Assembly: GCF_000721495.1 (NCBI RefSeq)
Contig: NZ_JOHY01000001.1
Coordinates: forward strand, 124,001 to 188,000
DNA from: Streptomyces sp. NRRL F-5123
Lineage (GTDB): Bacteria; Actinomycetota; Actinomycetes; Streptomycetales; Streptomycetaceae
Length of the DNA: 64,000 bases
Direction: 5' to 3'
The position numbers and the translations under genes were made by a program. The notes under the pieces are model-generated. The model had not been told where the DNA came from. It ran no database searches and saw only the letters and a list, made by a program, of their open reading frames with translations. Shown here piece by piece: positions 1 to 8,058 of the stretch. Every line of letters begins with the position of its first letter. Positions within the stretch are counted from its first letter, which is position 1.

Positions 1-900
1 GCCGGTCGGCTTGTCGTAGTAGTCGACCTCCCAGAAGGACAGCTCCTGCACGCCGTTGGTGGCGGCGAAGCTCTCCAGCGTCTGGGCGTCGGACTGCGAG
101 AAGTACTCGCTGTCGTCGTTCTGCCCGGCGATCGGGGTCAGGCCGAGGCGGTTGTACGCGGCCGTCGTCGATATGCCGTACAGGCCGGCGAGCTGGCTCG
201 CGGTGCCGCGCGCCGCGGACAGGGCGTCGTTGAGCGCGTTCTGCCCGTTGCCGAAGTCCATCGTCATGATGTTGACGGCGCCGACATTGACGCCCTTGCT
301 TTTGGCGTCGCTGAGCACGTTGTACTCCTGGGAGGGCAGCCCGCCCGGGTCGACCGCGAGGGTGTAGGCGACCTGGACCGCCGGGTTCTGCGCCTGGAGG
401 GCGGCGAGCGCCTGGTTGCGGCGCTGGTTGGCGGCGGTGTCGCCGAGGGTGCCGCCCTCGATGTCGAAGTCGAGCCGGTTGACGCCGTAGGTGTTGACGA
501 TGTTGGCGTAGGCCGCCGTCAGCGAGGAGACCGAGGTGCAGGTCTGGGCCAGCTCGCCGCCCTCGGCGCCGCCGGAGGAGATGATCACGTTGCCGCCCGC
601 CGCCTGGAGCGCGCTGATCTGCGAGGCGTAGGCGCCGATGCCCTCGCCGCTCGCCTCCCAGTACGGGGTGCAGCCGGACCGGGGGATCAGGAAGGCGAGC
701 GTGTAGTTCTTCAGCCCGGTGGCGTTCATGTCCGCCGCCATGTCGTTGGCGGTGTTGCCGTCGATCTGGAGGTAGGGGGCGGCGAAATGGGCCGGCAGTG
801 CCGGGCCCGCCGCCTGGGCGCTGCCCGCACCGCTGATGACGGCGCCGGTGGCGGCGAGGCCCAGTGCTGCTGCGGTGGCGATGCAGTGTTTGACGCGCAT
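1..900 (-). CDS. GH18 chitinase, C-terminus beyond window edge
   Basis: Secreted chitinase-like glycoside hydrolase of family 18; about 300 residues are visible and the C-terminus is cut by the window edge. The ATG at 900 is preceded by GGAG six bases upstream. A Sec signal peptide ends near residue 30 (hydrophobic Ala/Gly core, then AQA). The family signature LDFDIEGG lies at residues 143-150, so D144, D146 and E148 fill the DxDxE motif and E148 is the expected acid/base. No chitin-binding module precedes the catalytic domain; one could only lie in the missing part. Family membership is directly visible. Extracellular chitin as substrate is inferred from the family. Confidence 0.9.
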   Translation of the reverse strand, partial: MRVKHCIATAAALGLAATGAVISGAGSAQAAGPALPAHFAAPYLQIDGNTANDMAADMNATGLKNYTLAFLIPRSGCTPYWEASGEGIGAYASQISALQAAGGNVIISSGGAEGGELAQTCTSVSSLTAAYANIVNTYGVNRLDFDIEGGTLGDTAANQRRNQALAALQAQNPAVQVAYTLAVDPGGLPSQEYNVLSDAKSKGVNVGAVNIMTMDFGNGQNALNDALSAARGTASQLAGLYGISTTAAYNRLGLTPIAGQNDDSEYFSQSDAQTLESFAATNGVQELSFWEVDYYDKPTG

Positions 901-1398
901 GATGTGCTCCATGGGGGCCGGGGGGTGGGGTGTTCTCGGCCGAGCAGACCGGAGTTTGCGGGTCGCGGTGACACCGCGTCAAGGCTTCTGTCAGGAAGCT
1001 TTACTGGCAATTGAGGCCGTCACCACTCGCATCCATCCCGCCGGATGCGCTGACCTGTGCGTTCAGGTTGAGCGGTCACGACGGCCGGGACCCCTCGCTG
1101 GAAGCCTTTGTCCGTACAGGAGTTGAAGCCGAGTTCCTACGGGAGGGCTCAGGGGACGCGGCGGACGCGTGCCGCCCGCGGTCGGCCGCGCACCCCGGCG
1201 GGGCGCGCGGCGTGGGAAGGCGGGGCGGGCGGTGGGCTGACGTGACCGCGGCAGTGGTGGAGGCGGCACTGCCGCATACCTGCCGCGTCGTGCTGCCGTA
1301 CTGCCGTCGTACCGCTGCCGCGACCCCTGCCGTGTCGGCTTCGGCGACGGCTGCCGTGCCGGTTGCCGTGTCGTGCCGGGGTACGCCGCCGTGCGGCG
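901..1398. other. Intergenic region, no gene recognised
   Basis: About 500 bases upstream of the chitinase. It must hold that gene's promoter, but I see no convincing palindrome or direct repeat of the kind known for Streptomyces chitinase promoters. The open frames here are GC-driven and have no recognisable protein content. Confidence 0.5.
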
Positions 1399-1856
1399 TC
1401 AGACGGTCCGGCAGTACGTCGCGTAGGCGAGCGCGGGCACGCCGGCGGTGAAGGACGTGCGGCCCACCCGGAGCGTCACCCGCTCCGCGGTGTCCGCGGA
1501 GTTGCCGAGCACCACCGTCCAGCGGCCCCGCCCGGCGGAGGACGACGTTGCCCACGCCGTTCTCGGCGGCACTGGACTCCACCGGTGTCGGCCGGCGTGA
1601 GGTACTTCGCGAACTGCCCGATGCCGTACAGCCCGTCGCGCACGCTGAAGCCGCGGGTCGGTGGTGTCCACCGTCACCGGCCGGTCGGGCCACGTGTCCG
1701 TCGCCGCGACCCGGCCCCGGTCGACTTGTTGTCCCGGTCGATGCCGCGCTGGATGGAGAAGTGCTCCAGGCCGAAGTCCTCCTGGCCGAGGACGTCGTCC
1801 TCGGCCAGGAACGGCAGGTGCCCGATGTCGCGGAGGGATCGGACCGGCGGACGCAT
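1399..1856 (-). pseudogene. Frameshifted remnant of a secreted glycosidase C-terminus
   Basis: Coherent protein segments follow one another on the minus strand but jump frame roughly every 60-100 bases. One frame reads DIGHLPFLAEDDVLGQEDFG (about 1825-1766), the next VAATDTWPDRPVTVDTTDPR, the next FSVRDGLYGIGQFAKYLTP, and the last RWTVVLGNSADTAERVTLRV up to a TGA at 1399. The order, a conserved-looking 'GLYGIGQFAKYL' block followed by a beta-sandwich-like tail, recalls the C-terminal part of GH30/GH5-type enzymes, but I cannot name the family safely. The neighbouring LacI gene is the sort of regulator such an enzyme would have had. Several shifts within 450 bp argue for decay rather than a single sequencing error. 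Confidence 0.6.
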
Positions 1857-2045
1857 GACAAGTCAATGCCTGCGGCAAACGCGGCAGCCACTGACGCCCC
1901 CGTGATTCGGCAGTGAGCCGGCCACCGCCCCGGGCACGGGTGTTGGCCAGCGGTGGGCGTCCCGTTCCCGGGCGGGACGACGGCCGCGGCGGCGCGTCAG
2001 CGGCTGCTATAGACTGCCGCGCCATGAAGCGGAGCTCTGTCCCGG

Positions 2046-3074
2046 TTGGGTAGGCGGCCGGGGTCACGGGTCACCATCCGGGCCATCGCCGACGAGGCCG
2101 GCGTCTCGGTCGCCACCGTCTCCCGGGTGATCAACGGGCGGGACGCGGTAGCGCCCGCCACGCAGGAGATGGTCCGGCAGGCCGAACGGCGGCTGGGCGG
2201 AGTGGCCGTGCCCGGCACCCCGGAGGCGGCCGTGCTCCCGGTCTTCGTGTCCTGCCCGTACAAGCTGACCGACTACTTCGGCACGATCGTCACGTCCGTC
2301 ATCGAGACGCTCGGCCTGCACGGCCGCCAGGCGGTCGTCCAGGCCGGCGGCAGTGCGCCGGGCAGCCGCAGCTCGCTGCTCGAACTGCCCCGCCGCCCCG
2401 GCTTCGCGGGCGCCGTCCTCGTCCTGCCGCCCAGCCCCACCGAGGACCTCCGGACGCTGCACGCCCAGCACTACCCGCTGGTGGTGATCGACCCGCGCGC
2501 CGAACTCCCCGAGGACGTCGCCTCGGTGTCCGCCGCGCACGCCGCCGGCGCCCGCCGCCTCACCGGCCACCTCACCGGCCTCGGCCACCGCCGGATCGGC
2601 TTCCTCGGCGGCCCCGGCGACTGGCTCGCCAGCAACAACCGGCTCGTCGGATACGCCTCCGCACTCGCCGAGATCGGCGTTCTGCCCGACCACGAGCTGA
2701 TCCGGAACGTCACCGAGCCCACCGCCGACGAGGGCAGTCGCGCCGCCCTCTCCCTGCTGGCGCACCCGCAGCCGCCCACCGCGATCGTCGCCTTCAACGA
2801 CAAGACCGCCGCGGGCACGCTCCGCGCCGCCAGGAGCCTCGGACTGCGGGTCCCCGAGGACCTCTCCGTGACCGGCTTCGACGACAGCGAGCTGAGCGAC
2901 AGCGTCACCCCGACCCTCACCACCGCCCGCCAGCCGCTGGAGGAGATGGGCCGGATGGCCGTCTCCCTGCTGATGCGCCTGGTGGCCGGCCACGCCGTCG
3001 ACACCCTCCACGTCGAACTCGCCACCCCCCTCGTCGTCCGCGAGTCCACAGGGCCGGTGCCGCACCCCGCATGA
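2046..3074 (+). CDS. LacI-family transcriptional regulator
   Basis: Sugar-responsive repressor of the LacI/GalR family, 342 aa. The N-terminal helix-turn-helix (TIRAIADEAGVSVATVSRVI, residues 10-29) is typical, followed by a periplasmic-binding-protein-like ligand domain with the usual GHRRIGFLGG and TGFDDSE motifs. The predicted start is TTG at 2046. An ATG at 2023 is out of frame and stops after nine codons, so the true 5' end may have been altered by a small indel. It lies beside the decayed glycosidase (1399-1856), its probable former target, and upstream of the halogenase cluster, for which nothing shows a regulatory link. Ligand unknown. Confidence 0.85.
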   Translation: MGRRPGSRVTIRAIADEAGVSVATVSRVINGRDAVAPATQEMVRQAERRLGGVAVPGTPEAAVLPVFVSCPYKLTDYFGTIVTSVIETLGLHGRQAVVQAGGSAPGSRSSLLELPRRPGFAGAVLVLPPSPTEDLRTLHAQHYPLVVIDPRAELPEDVASVSAAHAAGARRLTGHLTGLGHRRIGFLGGPGDWLASNNRLVGYASALAEIGVLPDHELIRNVTEPTADEGSRAALSLLAHPQPPTAIVAFNDKTAAGTLRAARSLGLRVPEDLSVTGFDDSELSDSVTPTLTTARQPLEEMGRMAVSLLMRLVAGHAVDTLHVELATPLVVRESTGPVPHPA

Positions 3075-3196
3075 GCCGGGCCCCGATCGCGGTGCCGGTG
3101 CCGTTGCCGTAACGCCTTCCGCATAAAACTTCCGGCGGGCCCCGCCCGCCCCCGCGCGGCTCCCCCCGTACCGCATACCCCTGCCGGTTCACCTGG

Positions 3197-3231
3197 CCGG
3201 ATAGGGGTTGCCGCGCTCCGGATAGGGGTTG
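3197..3231 (+). promoter_or_regulatory. Direct repeat CCGGATAGGGGTTG x2, 21-bp period, upstream of halogenase operon
   Basis: Two perfect 14-bp copies of CCGGATAGGGGTTG start at 3197 and 3218, exactly 21 bp apart, that is two helical turns. They lie about 150 bp upstream of the halogenase ATG in the 306-bp gap that must carry the operon promoter. Same-face direct repeats are the usual target architecture of SARP-type and some other activators in Streptomyces clusters. No SARP gene is in the window, so the binding protein is unknown. The rest of 3075-3380 shows only a GGGGAG ribosome-binding site ahead of 3381. Confidence 0.5.
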
Positions 3232-3380
3232 TCGATCGACGTATTCCGCAGCTAACGTCGCATTCAGTTCTTCGTCCAGTTTTCCGGCGCTGCTCCGCGG
3301 GTTGCCGGCGGCCGAATTATCCAGCCTTTATGCCGCTTCAAGTGCCGTCTTGGGGTGCGATATAGGATCGGGGAGAAAAC

Positions 3381-4325
3381 ATGGCTCGTACGAAAACGTT
3401 CGCGCTGAGTGCCGAAGAGCTCGAGCAGTTCGCCCGCGACGGTTATATCGGTCCATTCGACCTCTACAGCGAAGAGGAAATGGAAGGATATCTCCGGCAG
3501 ACCAGGCCGAAGCTGCTGAAGACCAGCAACTCCGTGTACGCCGACGGCCAGACCGTGTCCGGCAACACCAACCTGGCGGCCAGCTACGACCGGCACCTCG
3601 ACGTCGACTTCCTGTCCGAGCACGTCACCCGGCCGGAGATCGTCGACCGGGTGTCGAGCCTGCTGGGCCCCGACACGCTGTGCTGGCGCACCGAGCTCTT
3701 CCCGAAGTACCCGGGCGACGAGGGCACGGACTGGCACCAGGCCGACAACTTCTCCAGCGTCGACGGCGCCAAGCACCCGCACATCGTGTGGCCGGAGGAC
3801 GCCGAGTTCGGCGGCACGATCACCGCCTGGACCGCCTTCACCGAGGCGTCGGTGGAGAACGGCTGCCTCCAGTTCATCCCGGGCACGCACACCTCCATGA
3901 ACTACGACGAGTCGAAGATCATGGAGTACAACCCGGAGATCATCAACCAGATGGACAAGGACGGCGTCAAGCGCGGCCTGTTCGGCTACGACTACCGGCA
4001 GCTGCAGAAGGACCCCGACTGGCGTCCCGACGAGGACAAGGCCGTCTCCCAGGTCATGCGCCAGGGCCAGTTCATCCTCTTCTGGTCCACGCTCATGCAC
4101 GCGTCGCACCCGAACAGCAGCGACACCAAGATGCGCCTCGGCTTCGCCTCCCGCTACCTGCCGACGCAGGTCCGCGTCTACCCGTACTCCGACGAGCTGC
4201 TGGAGTTCGGCGCGCGGGCGAGCCTGGACAAGTTCGGCTGCGTCCTGACGTCCGGCGAGGACAAGTACGGCCACAACCGCTTCGTCGACACCAACGTCAA
4301 CGGATTCCGATTCCCGGTGCACTAG
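3381..4325 (+). CDS. Fe(II)/2-oxoglutarate-dependent amino-acyl halogenase, SyrB2/CytC3 type
   Basis: Mononuclear non-heme iron halogenase, 314 aa, expected to chlorinate an unactivated carbon of an aminoacyl group held on a carrier protein. It belongs to the PhyH-like group, but the iron site reads TDWHQADNF: H119-Q120-A121, that is HxA instead of the HxD of hydroxylases. The missing carboxylate opens a site for chloride, the defining feature of SyrB2-type halogenases. H240 (FWSTLMHAS) is the second His ligand and R258 (GFASRY) the expected 2-oxoglutarate anchor. From my memory of the family the region around residues 105-260 follows SyrB2 closely. It is the first gene of the operon (GGGGAG upstream), 11 bp before the carrier protein. 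Chlorination is a strong inference; substrate depends on the adenylation gene at 5375. Confidence 0.92.
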   Translation: MARTKTFALSAEELEQFARDGYIGPFDLYSEEEMEGYLRQTRPKLLKTSNSVYADGQTVSGNTNLAASYDRHLDVDFLSEHVTRPEIVDRVSSLLGPDTLCWRTELFPKYPGDEGTDWHQADNFSSVDGAKHPHIVWPEDAEFGGTITAWTAFTEASVENGCLQFIPGTHTSMNYDESKIMEYNPEIINQMDKDGVKRGLFGYDYRQLQKDPDWRPDEDKAVSQVMRQGQFILFWSTLMHASHPNSSDTKMRLGFASRYLPTQVRVYPYSDELLEFGARASLDKFGCVLTSGEDKYGHNRFVDTNVNGFRFPVH

Positions 4326-4336
4326 GAGAGATGAAA

Positions 4337-4612
4337 ATGAGCGAGACGGACGACCGCATGGCACCGGACGCGCTGCTGGCGTGGGTCATCGACGAGTGCA
4401 AGCAGCTGGGCCTGCGGGTGTCGGCCGGCGAGGACGACTTCTTCGAGGCCGGCGGCACCTCGCTGAGCGCGGTGAAGCTCATGGAGCGCGCGGAGCGCGA
4501 GTTCGGCGACGACTCGCTGCCGCCGGACGAGCTGTTCACCGAGAGCCGGCTCACCGAGATCGTGGCCAGCATCCAGCGCAACGCCAAGCCGGCCGACGCG
4601 GTAGCGGACTAG
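4337..4612 (+). CDS. Stand-alone peptidyl carrier protein
   Basis: Free-standing thiolation domain, 91 aa. The 4'-phosphopantetheine site is S42 in FFEAGGTSLSAVKLM, a classical NRPS carrier motif. Two in-frame ATGs occur at 4331 and 4337; AGGAG at 4324-4328 is only two bases from the first but eight from the second, so 4337 was chosen. It should present the amino acid loaded by the adenylation enzyme (5375) to the halogenase (3381), and its thioester could be cleaved by the thioesterase (4624) or passed on by the KAS III-fold enzyme (7012). Activation needs a PPTase; the only one in the window is at 57979. Confidence 0.92.
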   Translation: MSETDDRMAPDALLAWVIDECKQLGLRVSAGEDDFFEAGGTSLSAVKLMERAEREFGDDSLPPDELFTESRLTEIVASIQRNAKPADAVAD

Positions 4613-4623
4613 CAGGCCCGGGC

Positions 4624-5382
4624 GTGGCGGCGACCGACGACAGGTGGGTGACGACCCTCAAGGCCGCGGCGGCGGAACCCGCCAGCACGCTGTTCTGCTT
4701 TCCCTACGCCGGCGGGAGTCCCGAGACCTTCCGCAACTGGTGCGACGGGATCGCGGACGACGTCGAGCTGGTGTGCGTGATCCTGCCCGGCCGGGGCCGG
4801 CGCCTCAAGGAGCCCCGCTACGAGCGGTGGCAGCCGCTGGTCGACGACGTCTTCGAGGCGCTGTCGCCGCGGCTGGAGCGCCGCCACGCCTTCTACGGCC
4901 ACAGCTTCGGGGGGCGGCTCGCGTACGAGCTGTCCCACCGGGCCGCGGCCGCGTACCCGGGAATGACGCGCAGGCTGTTCGTCTCCGGCTGCCGGAGCCC
5001 GGACTCGCCGCAGGCCCGGCCTTTCATGCACGAAATGACGGAAAGTGACTTCCGCGGTGCCGTCGAGGGAATGGGCGGCACACCGGCGGAGCTGTTCGAG
5101 AAAGAGCGGCTGCTGCGCCTGCTCCTGCCGACGGTGCGCAGCGAGATCCGGCTCGCCGAGATATGGGACCACCGCCACGCGGACGGCGTGGACGTTCCCA
5201 TCACCGCGCTCTACAGCCTGAACGACCCTATTGACAGCTGGCAGACGATGCGCGGCTGGAAGAGGTTCACCCGGCGGCACTGCGAGTTGGTAGAGATTCC
5301 TGGCGGACATTTCTTCGTGGACAGCCACCCAGAGCACGTCACAAGAGTCGTCAACACACGTCTGGGGAATTCGAATGGATAA
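4624..5382 (+). CDS. Type II thioesterase
   Basis: Alpha/beta hydrolase of the type II (external) thioesterase family, 252 aa. S94 is the nucleophile (GHSFGGRLAYE), D201 or D204 (LNDPIDSW) the likely acid and H229 (GGHFF) the base; the early FCFPYAGG motif is also typical. It could release the finished chlorinated amino acid from the carrier protein or edit misloaded carriers. GTG at 4624, 11 bp after the carrier stop, gives the usual family length; another GTG lies at 4648. Its 3' end overlaps the adenylation gene by 8 bp, so the two are translationally coupled. Confidence 0.88.
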   Translation: MAATDDRWVTTLKAAAAEPASTLFCFPYAGGSPETFRNWCDGIADDVELVCVILPGRGRRLKEPRYERWQPLVDDVFEALSPRLERRHAFYGHSFGGRLAYELSHRAAAAYPGMTRRLFVSGCRSPDSPQARPFMHEMTESDFRGAVEGMGGTPAELFEKERLLRLLLPTVRSEIRLAEIWDHRHADGVDVPITALYSLNDPIDSWQTMRGWKRFTRRHCELVEIPGGHFFVDSHPEHVTRVVNTRLGNSNG

Positions 5383-6943
5383 GATCACCCTTTCGGATGA
5401 GGCTCTCGCCGTCCATGCGAAGATCAACGGGACGGCCGCCGACTACCCGGCGGAGAGCCTCAAGGAACTGTTCGAGGCCGCCGCCGCCCGGCGGCCGGAC
5501 GCCGTCGCGGTCGTCCACCAGGACCGCAAGGTCACCTACCGCGAACTCAACGGACTGGCCAACGGCCTGGCCGCGCGGCTGCGTGCGGCCGGGGTGAACC
5601 CCGGCCAGGTCGTGGGCATGTGCGTCAAGCGCTCGCCGGAGATGATCGCCGCCATGCTGGCGATCATCAAGTGCGGCGCCACCTACCTGCCCTTCGACCG
5701 CAAGTGGCCGGACGACCGGCTGGCCGGCATCTTCGGGCAGGCGGGCTGCACCACGATGCTGACCGACGCACCCGACCCGATGGCGGCCCGCTTCCCACAG
5801 GCCCGGGTGATCTCCGCCGACCCGGCCGGGCTGGACACCGCCGCGCCCGACCCCGACCTGCGGGTCGCGCAGGACTCCGTCGTCTACATCGTCTTCACCT
5901 CGGGCTCGACCGGATCCCCCAAGGGGGTGCCGATCCGCCACGAGGGCATCGTCCGGCTGGTGTTCAACTCGCGCTTCGTCGCACTCGACGAGAACGCCGT
6001 CGTCCCGCAGCTCGCCGCGGTCGCCTTCGACGCCGCCGAGTTCGAGATCTGGGGCACGCTGCTGCACGGCGGGACGTGCGTGCTCTACCCGTCGGACTAC
6101 GTCCGGCTGTCGGAGCTCAAGCGGATCGTGCAGGACAACGGGGTCACCGCGGTCTTCGTCACCACGGCGCTCTTCAACGTGATCGTGGACGAGGCCCCGG
6201 CCGTCTTCGACGGCGTCGCCACGATCCTCACCGGCGGCGAGGCGCACTCGCTGCGGCACATCGAGAAGGGCCGCACGTACTACGGGGACGGCCGGGTCGT
6301 CAGCGTCTACGGGCCCACCGAGTGCTCGGTGTTCGCCACCTACTACCCCGTCCGGGACTCCGTGCGGGGCGAGTCCGCGCTGCCCATCGGGCTGCCCATC
6401 CAGAACACCTCCCTGTACGTCGTCCGGGACGGCGTGCTGTGCGCGCCCGGCGAACTGGGCGAGGTGTGCCTGGCGGGCCCCGGACTGTCGCCGGGGTATC
6501 TGGGGATGCCGGAGCTGACGGAGAAGAAGTACGTCGAGTACGACATCGACGGCGAGAAGGTGCGGCTCTACCACACCGGCGACCGGGCCTTCGTCCGGGA
6601 GGACGGCAACGTCGTCTTCCAGGGGCGGCTGGACGACCAGGTGAAGGTCAACGGATTCCGGATCGAGCTGGGCGAGATCGCGCACTTCATGAACGAGGCG
6701 CCAGGCGTCAAGCAGGCCTTCGTCACCGTCGCCGAGAAGGACGACGGCGAGAAGGTCGTGGTGGCGTTCGTCGTGCCGGCGGGCGGGGACTTCACGCCCA
6801 AGGCGTGCACCGACCACCTGAGGAGCAAGGTCCCCGGCTACATGCTGCCCGGCGAGATCCACGTGCGCGAGAGCTTCCCCCTGACGGGCTCCGGCAAGGT
6901 CGACAAGCGGGCGCTGCTGGCACAGCGGCACGCGCAGGCCTGA
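5375..6943 (+). CDS. Stand-alone NRPS adenylation domain, predicted for branched aliphatic amino acid
   Basis: Amino-acid adenylating enzyme, 522 aa, that should charge the carrier protein at 4337. Core motifs are in order: YIVFTSGSTGSPKGV (A3), VAFDAAEFE (A4), YGPTE (A5), YHTGD (A7), FQGRLDDQVKVNGFRIE (A8) and PLTGSGKVDKRAL (A10). By manual alignment to GrsA the eight pocket residues plus D235 and K517 read D-A-F-F-L-G-V-V-F-K, close to codes that specify isoleucine or valine. The CytC1 type accepts 2-aminobutyrate and valine, so a small or branched aliphatic substrate is expected. No carrier or condensation domain is fused. The ATG overlaps the thioesterase end. Confidence 0.9.
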   Translation: MDKITLSDEALAVHAKINGTAADYPAESLKELFEAAAARRPDAVAVVHQDRKVTYRELNGLANGLAARLRAAGVNPGQVVGMCVKRSPEMIAAMLAIIKCGATYLPFDRKWPDDRLAGIFGQAGCTTMLTDAPDPMAARFPQARVISADPAGLDTAAPDPDLRVAQDSVVYIVFTSGSTGSPKGVPIRHEGIVRLVFNSRFVALDENAVVPQLAAVAFDAAEFEIWGTLLHGGTCVLYPSDYVRLSELKRIVQDNGVTAVFVTTALFNVIVDEAPAVFDGVATILTGGEAHSLRHIEKGRTYYGDGRVVSVYGPTECSVFATYYPVRDSVRGESALPIGLPIQNTSLYVVRDGVLCAPGELGEVCLAGPGLSPGYLGMPELTEKKYVEYDIDGEKVRLYHTGDRAFVREDGNVVFQGRLDDQVKVNGFRIELGEIAHFMNEAPGVKQAFVTVAEKDDGEKVVVAFVVPAGGDFTPKACTDHLRSKVPGYMLPGEIHVRESFPLTGSGKVDKRALLAQRHAQA

Positions 6944-7011
6944 CCAACACGCCTCGACGGCACCACCGACACGTAACGCCTGAAAGAACACGAACGAAGG
7001 GTGAGGACACA

Positions 7012-8025
7012 GTGACTGCGACGGGGCTGAGCATCAAGGCGGCGACCCTCTGGCTTCCGGAAGGCAAGGAGGGCCCGGCCGAGGGTGCGCTCAGCGCGGC
7101 GGACATCGAGCGCATCGGCATCTCCGAACTGCACGTCGCCCCGGCGGACATGGCGCCGCCCCGGATGGCGGTGGCGGCCGCGGGGAGCGCGCTGGAGAAG
7201 AGCGGTGTCGCACCGGCCTCCGTGGGCTGCGTGGTGCACTCGCACAGCTACCACCAGGGCTTCGACATGTGGTCGCCGGCCCACTACGTCGCCCACCACG
7301 CCGGGATCGACGACGCGCTGCCCATCAACGTCCAGCAGCTGTGCAACGGCGGTGCGGTGGCCCTCCAGGTCGCGTCCAACTGGCTGGTCGCCAATCCCGA
7401 CGCGAGCGCGGCCCTCGTCACCGCGGCCGACCGTTTCAGCCTGCCCGGCTTCGACCGCTGGGGCAGTGACGACGACGCGACCTACTCGGACTCGGGCACC
7501 GCGGTCGTGCTCGGCCGCACCGGGGAGGGCGAGGACGCCCTGCACCTGCTGTCGCTGAACATGGTCACGGACTCCCAGTGGGAGATCCAGATGCGCGGCG
7601 AGGCGGAGTTCACCGACGTCCCGCTCGGGCACGGCGCGCCCATCGACATGCGGTCCGCCAACAAGGTCTTCCGGGAGTCCGGTTCGGCCGCTCGGATGGT
7701 CAAGCTCTCCGTGCCGAAGATGTACGAGCTGGTCATGGGCGCGCTGTCCACGGCGGGCGTCAAGCCCGAGGACATCAGCGTGGTCGCCCTGCCGCGGCTC
7801 ACGCGGAACATGCGCGAGGGCATGTTCAAGCCCGCCGTCAAGGAGTTCATCGGCGACCACCCGCGCCAGCTGGAGTGCACCACCGGCTGCCTCGGCGCCG
7901 GCGACTTCCTGGCGAACCTGGTGGACATCGAGGCCGAACTCAACCCCGGTGAGTACGGCATGCTCGTCCAGGGTTCCGGCGGCTACACCTTCACCTGCGC
8001 CGTGGTCCAGGCCCCCGTCAAGTAA
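7012..8025 (+). CDS. KAS III-fold acyltransferase with incomplete catalytic triad
   Basis: FabH-like thiolase-fold protein, 337 aa. The nucleophile is kept (C111 in NVQQLCNGG, matching FabH C112). The two other members of the Cys-His-Asn triad are not at their usual places: the PHQAN position reads ALPRLTRN (R262) and the GNTSA position TGCLGAG (C293). Condensing activity is therefore doubtful. Acyl-transfer KAS III relatives such as CerJ retain the Cys and change the partners, and I infer transfer of the modified aminoacyl group, a role played by SyrC or CmaE in other halogenase pathways. GTG at 7012 follows GTGAGG; 68 bp separate it from the adenylation gene. Confidence 0.75.
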   Translation: MTATGLSIKAATLWLPEGKEGPAEGALSAADIERIGISELHVAPADMAPPRMAVAAAGSALEKSGVAPASVGCVVHSHSYHQGFDMWSPAHYVAHHAGIDDALPINVQQLCNGGAVALQVASNWLVANPDASAALVTAADRFSLPGFDRWGSDDDATYSDSGTAVVLGRTGEGEDALHLLSLNMVTDSQWEIQMRGEAEFTDVPLGHGAPIDMRSANKVFRESGSAARMVKLSVPKMYELVMGALSTAGVKPEDISVVALPRLTRNMREGMFKPAVKEFIGDHPRQLECTTGCLGAGDFLANLVDIEAELNPGEYGMLVQGSGGYTFTCAVVQAPVK

Positions 8026-8058
8026 CGCCAGGCACCGCCGACCCCGGAAGAGACGGCC

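Noticed and set aside
3381..4325. Reading the iron enzyme as a phytanoyl-CoA-type hydroxylase
   Set aside because: The HxD carboxylate is replaced by Ala (H119-Q-A121), the hallmark of halogenases, and the carrier/adenylation neighbours fit halogenation.
3302..4612. A 436-codon plus-strand frame that runs over the halogenase into the carrier gene
   Set aside because: Only its last 92 codons (carrier protein) are real; the rest is out of frame with the halogenase.
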